Part shown: positions 5,540 to 6,359 of the stretch, one piece after another | How positions within the stretch are numbered: the first letter of the stretch is position 1 | How the letters are laid out: each line of letters begins with the position of its first letter | NCBI GenBank assembly: GCA_016839405.1 | Contig: JAEOUJ010000143.1 | Span: 1 to 6,359 of the forward strand | Origin: Candidatus Gerdarchaeota archaeon | Lineage (GTDB): Archaea; Asgardarchaeota; Heimdallarchaeia; JABLTI01 | DNA: 6,359 nt | Reading direction: 5' to 3' | Notes under the pieces: generated by a model | What the model saw: only the letters and a program-made list of their open reading frames with translations | Database searches by the model: none | What the model was told of the DNA's origin: nothing | Translations under genes and position numbers: made by a program

Positions 5540-6359
5540 CTACCTAACCAATCTTTTAATGAAGTAATTTATATGATCATTGAAGCTGAATTTTTCTTCA
5601 ATGGTTTTTCTTGCATCTATTGCTAAACTATTCCTTAAATTTTTACTTGAATATAAACTTGAGATCCAACGAAGATATTCATCTTCTTTACCTTCTGGGA
5701 TTAAAAGACCATTTTTCATGTGTGTAATAAGTTCTCGAGTTCCTGGTAAATCAGTTGCTATACAAGGTAAACTACAACTCATAGCTTCCATTAATGATAA
5801 GCCAATTGCCTCTCTTTTTGTAGGTAATATAAAACAATTTGATTGTGAATAAATATCTACTAAGTCGCTATCATTATTTACTTTAGTAAAATAAAATCTA
5901 TGATCCAAATTTTCTTTTTTAATCAAATTCATAAATTCTTGTTTGTAAGGACCATCTCCAACTAATAAAGCAATTATTGTTAAGAATTTTTTATCCCTCT
6001 CTACTAATTGTTTATAAATTGTTACAAGTTTAGCTAAGCCTTTATCTCTCAAGAAACGTCCTGTATAGATTAAAATGAATGCATTCTCTGAAATCCCTAA
6101 ATTCTTTCTAATATCTAATGTTACTTGATCACGTTTTGTAAAATAATCAGTATCAAGTCCAAGATACCTTACTTTATTTTGTATTCCTTGATTTAATAAT
6201 TGTTGATGTACATTATTACTAATGGCAAATAATCCTGTGAAGTGATTTTGAAAAGAAGCTAATGCACTATAAAGATTGTTTTTTGAACCATCTGGAAGAA
6301 TTAGTTGCATTGTAGGACTATGACACCAAAAATAATAGGATGGAGTTTCTGATAATTTA
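5540..6359 (-). CDS. Family 4 glycosyltransferase, C-terminal part (5' end off window)
   Basis: The frame stays open past the Met codon at 6308-6310 to the window edge, giving K-L-S-E-T-P-S-Y-Y-F-W-C-H-S-P-T before it. The true start is therefore outside, and that internal Met is not the start. About 272 residues are present. Counting from the internal Met, the donor-binding half shows G-R-F-L-R-D-K-G (84-91), V-G-D-G-P (117-121), the retaining E-x7-E motif E167/E175, and L-P-G-T-R-E-L (188-194) followed by N-G-L-L-I-P. This is the GT-B fold of the GT4 family, which moves a sugar from a nucleotide-sugar donor. The acceptor half is mostly missing, so the product (glycan, glycolipid or N-glycan precursor) cannot be told. 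The downstream acetyltransferase gene begins 6 bases after its stop. Confidence 0.93.
   Translation of the reverse strand, partial: KLSETPSYYFWCHSPTMQLILPDGSKNNLYSALASFQNHFTGLFAISNNVHQQLLNQGIQNKVRYLGLDTDYFTKRDQVTLDIRKNLGISENAFILIYTGRFLRDKGLAKLVTIYKQLVERDKKFLTIIALLVGDGPYKQEFMNLIKKENLDHRFYFTKVNNDSDLVDIYSQSNCFILPTKREAIGLSLMEAMSCSLPCIATDLPGTRELITHMKNGLLIPEGKEDEYLRWISSLYSSKNLRNSLAIDARKTIEEKFSFNDHINYFIKRLVR

Noticed and set aside
5580..5852. Plus-strand open frame inside the glycosyltransferase gene
   Set aside because: Fully antisense to the conserved GT4 donor-binding half; no independent support.
6308..6310. ATG at 6308-6310 as the true start of the glycosyltransferase
   Set aside because: The frame stays open upstream to the window edge and encodes plausible family sequence (Y-Y-F-W-C-H-S-P-T). 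From this Met most of the acceptor half would be missing.
1..6359. CRISPR array, transposon, phage or toxin-antitoxin system
   Set aside because: There are no regularly spaced repeats, terminal inverted repeats, transposase or integrase motifs, or paired small toxin/antitoxin genes in the window.

Overview
The window is very AT-rich and reads as archaeal. The gene set fits an Asgard archaeon, perhaps of the Lokiarchaeia; this is an inference, since there is no rRNA or other marker gene here. The reasons are a Get3/TRC40-type targeting ATPase that looks more like the eukaryotic protein than like bacterial ArsA, a secreted membrane-anchored protein that looks related to the eukaryotic translocon-associated protein beta subunit (TRAP-beta) and carries many N-glycosylation sequons, archaeal-style TATA elements, and GAGG-type ribosome binding sites.

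Layout from left to right. (1) The 3' half of a Maf-family nucleotide pyrophosphatase gene (+), cut by the window edge. (2) After a 152-base gap with a TATA-like box and a small hairpin in the predicted leader, a 491-residue type I membrane protein (+). It has a signal peptide, three Ig-like domains and one C-terminal membrane helix, and ends on a hairpin plus T-run terminator. (3) A small basic protein of about 88 residues (+), probably a double-psi beta-barrel. (4) Convergent to it, a Get3-like ATPase (-). (5) A 184-base divergent promoter region rich in repeated TTTTG/CAAAA elements, followed by a VTT-domain (DedA/TVP38/TMEM64) membrane protein with a long acidic cytoplasmic tail (+). (6) Convergent to that, a two-gene unit on the minus strand: a family 4 glycosyltransferase, whose 5' end lies off the right edge, and 6 bases later a tandem-GNAT acetyltransferase.

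The main point of interest is the central block. Three adjacent genes have eukaryotic counterparts that work in endoplasmic-reticulum membrane biology: TRAP-beta (translocon), Get3/TRC40 (tail-anchored protein targeting) and the VTT family (TMEM41B/VMP1-type scramblases). They are not one operon: the TRAP-beta-like gene is separate and Get3 and VTT are divergent. A joint function is therefore a hypothesis. The strongest single observation is the shared pattern P-x3-G-x8-I-T-Y in Ig domains 1 and 3 of the surface protein. It matches human TRAP-beta as I remember that sequence, and the C-terminal membrane segment and basic tail are similar too. There are no RNA genes, mobile elements or CRISPR arrays that I can support.
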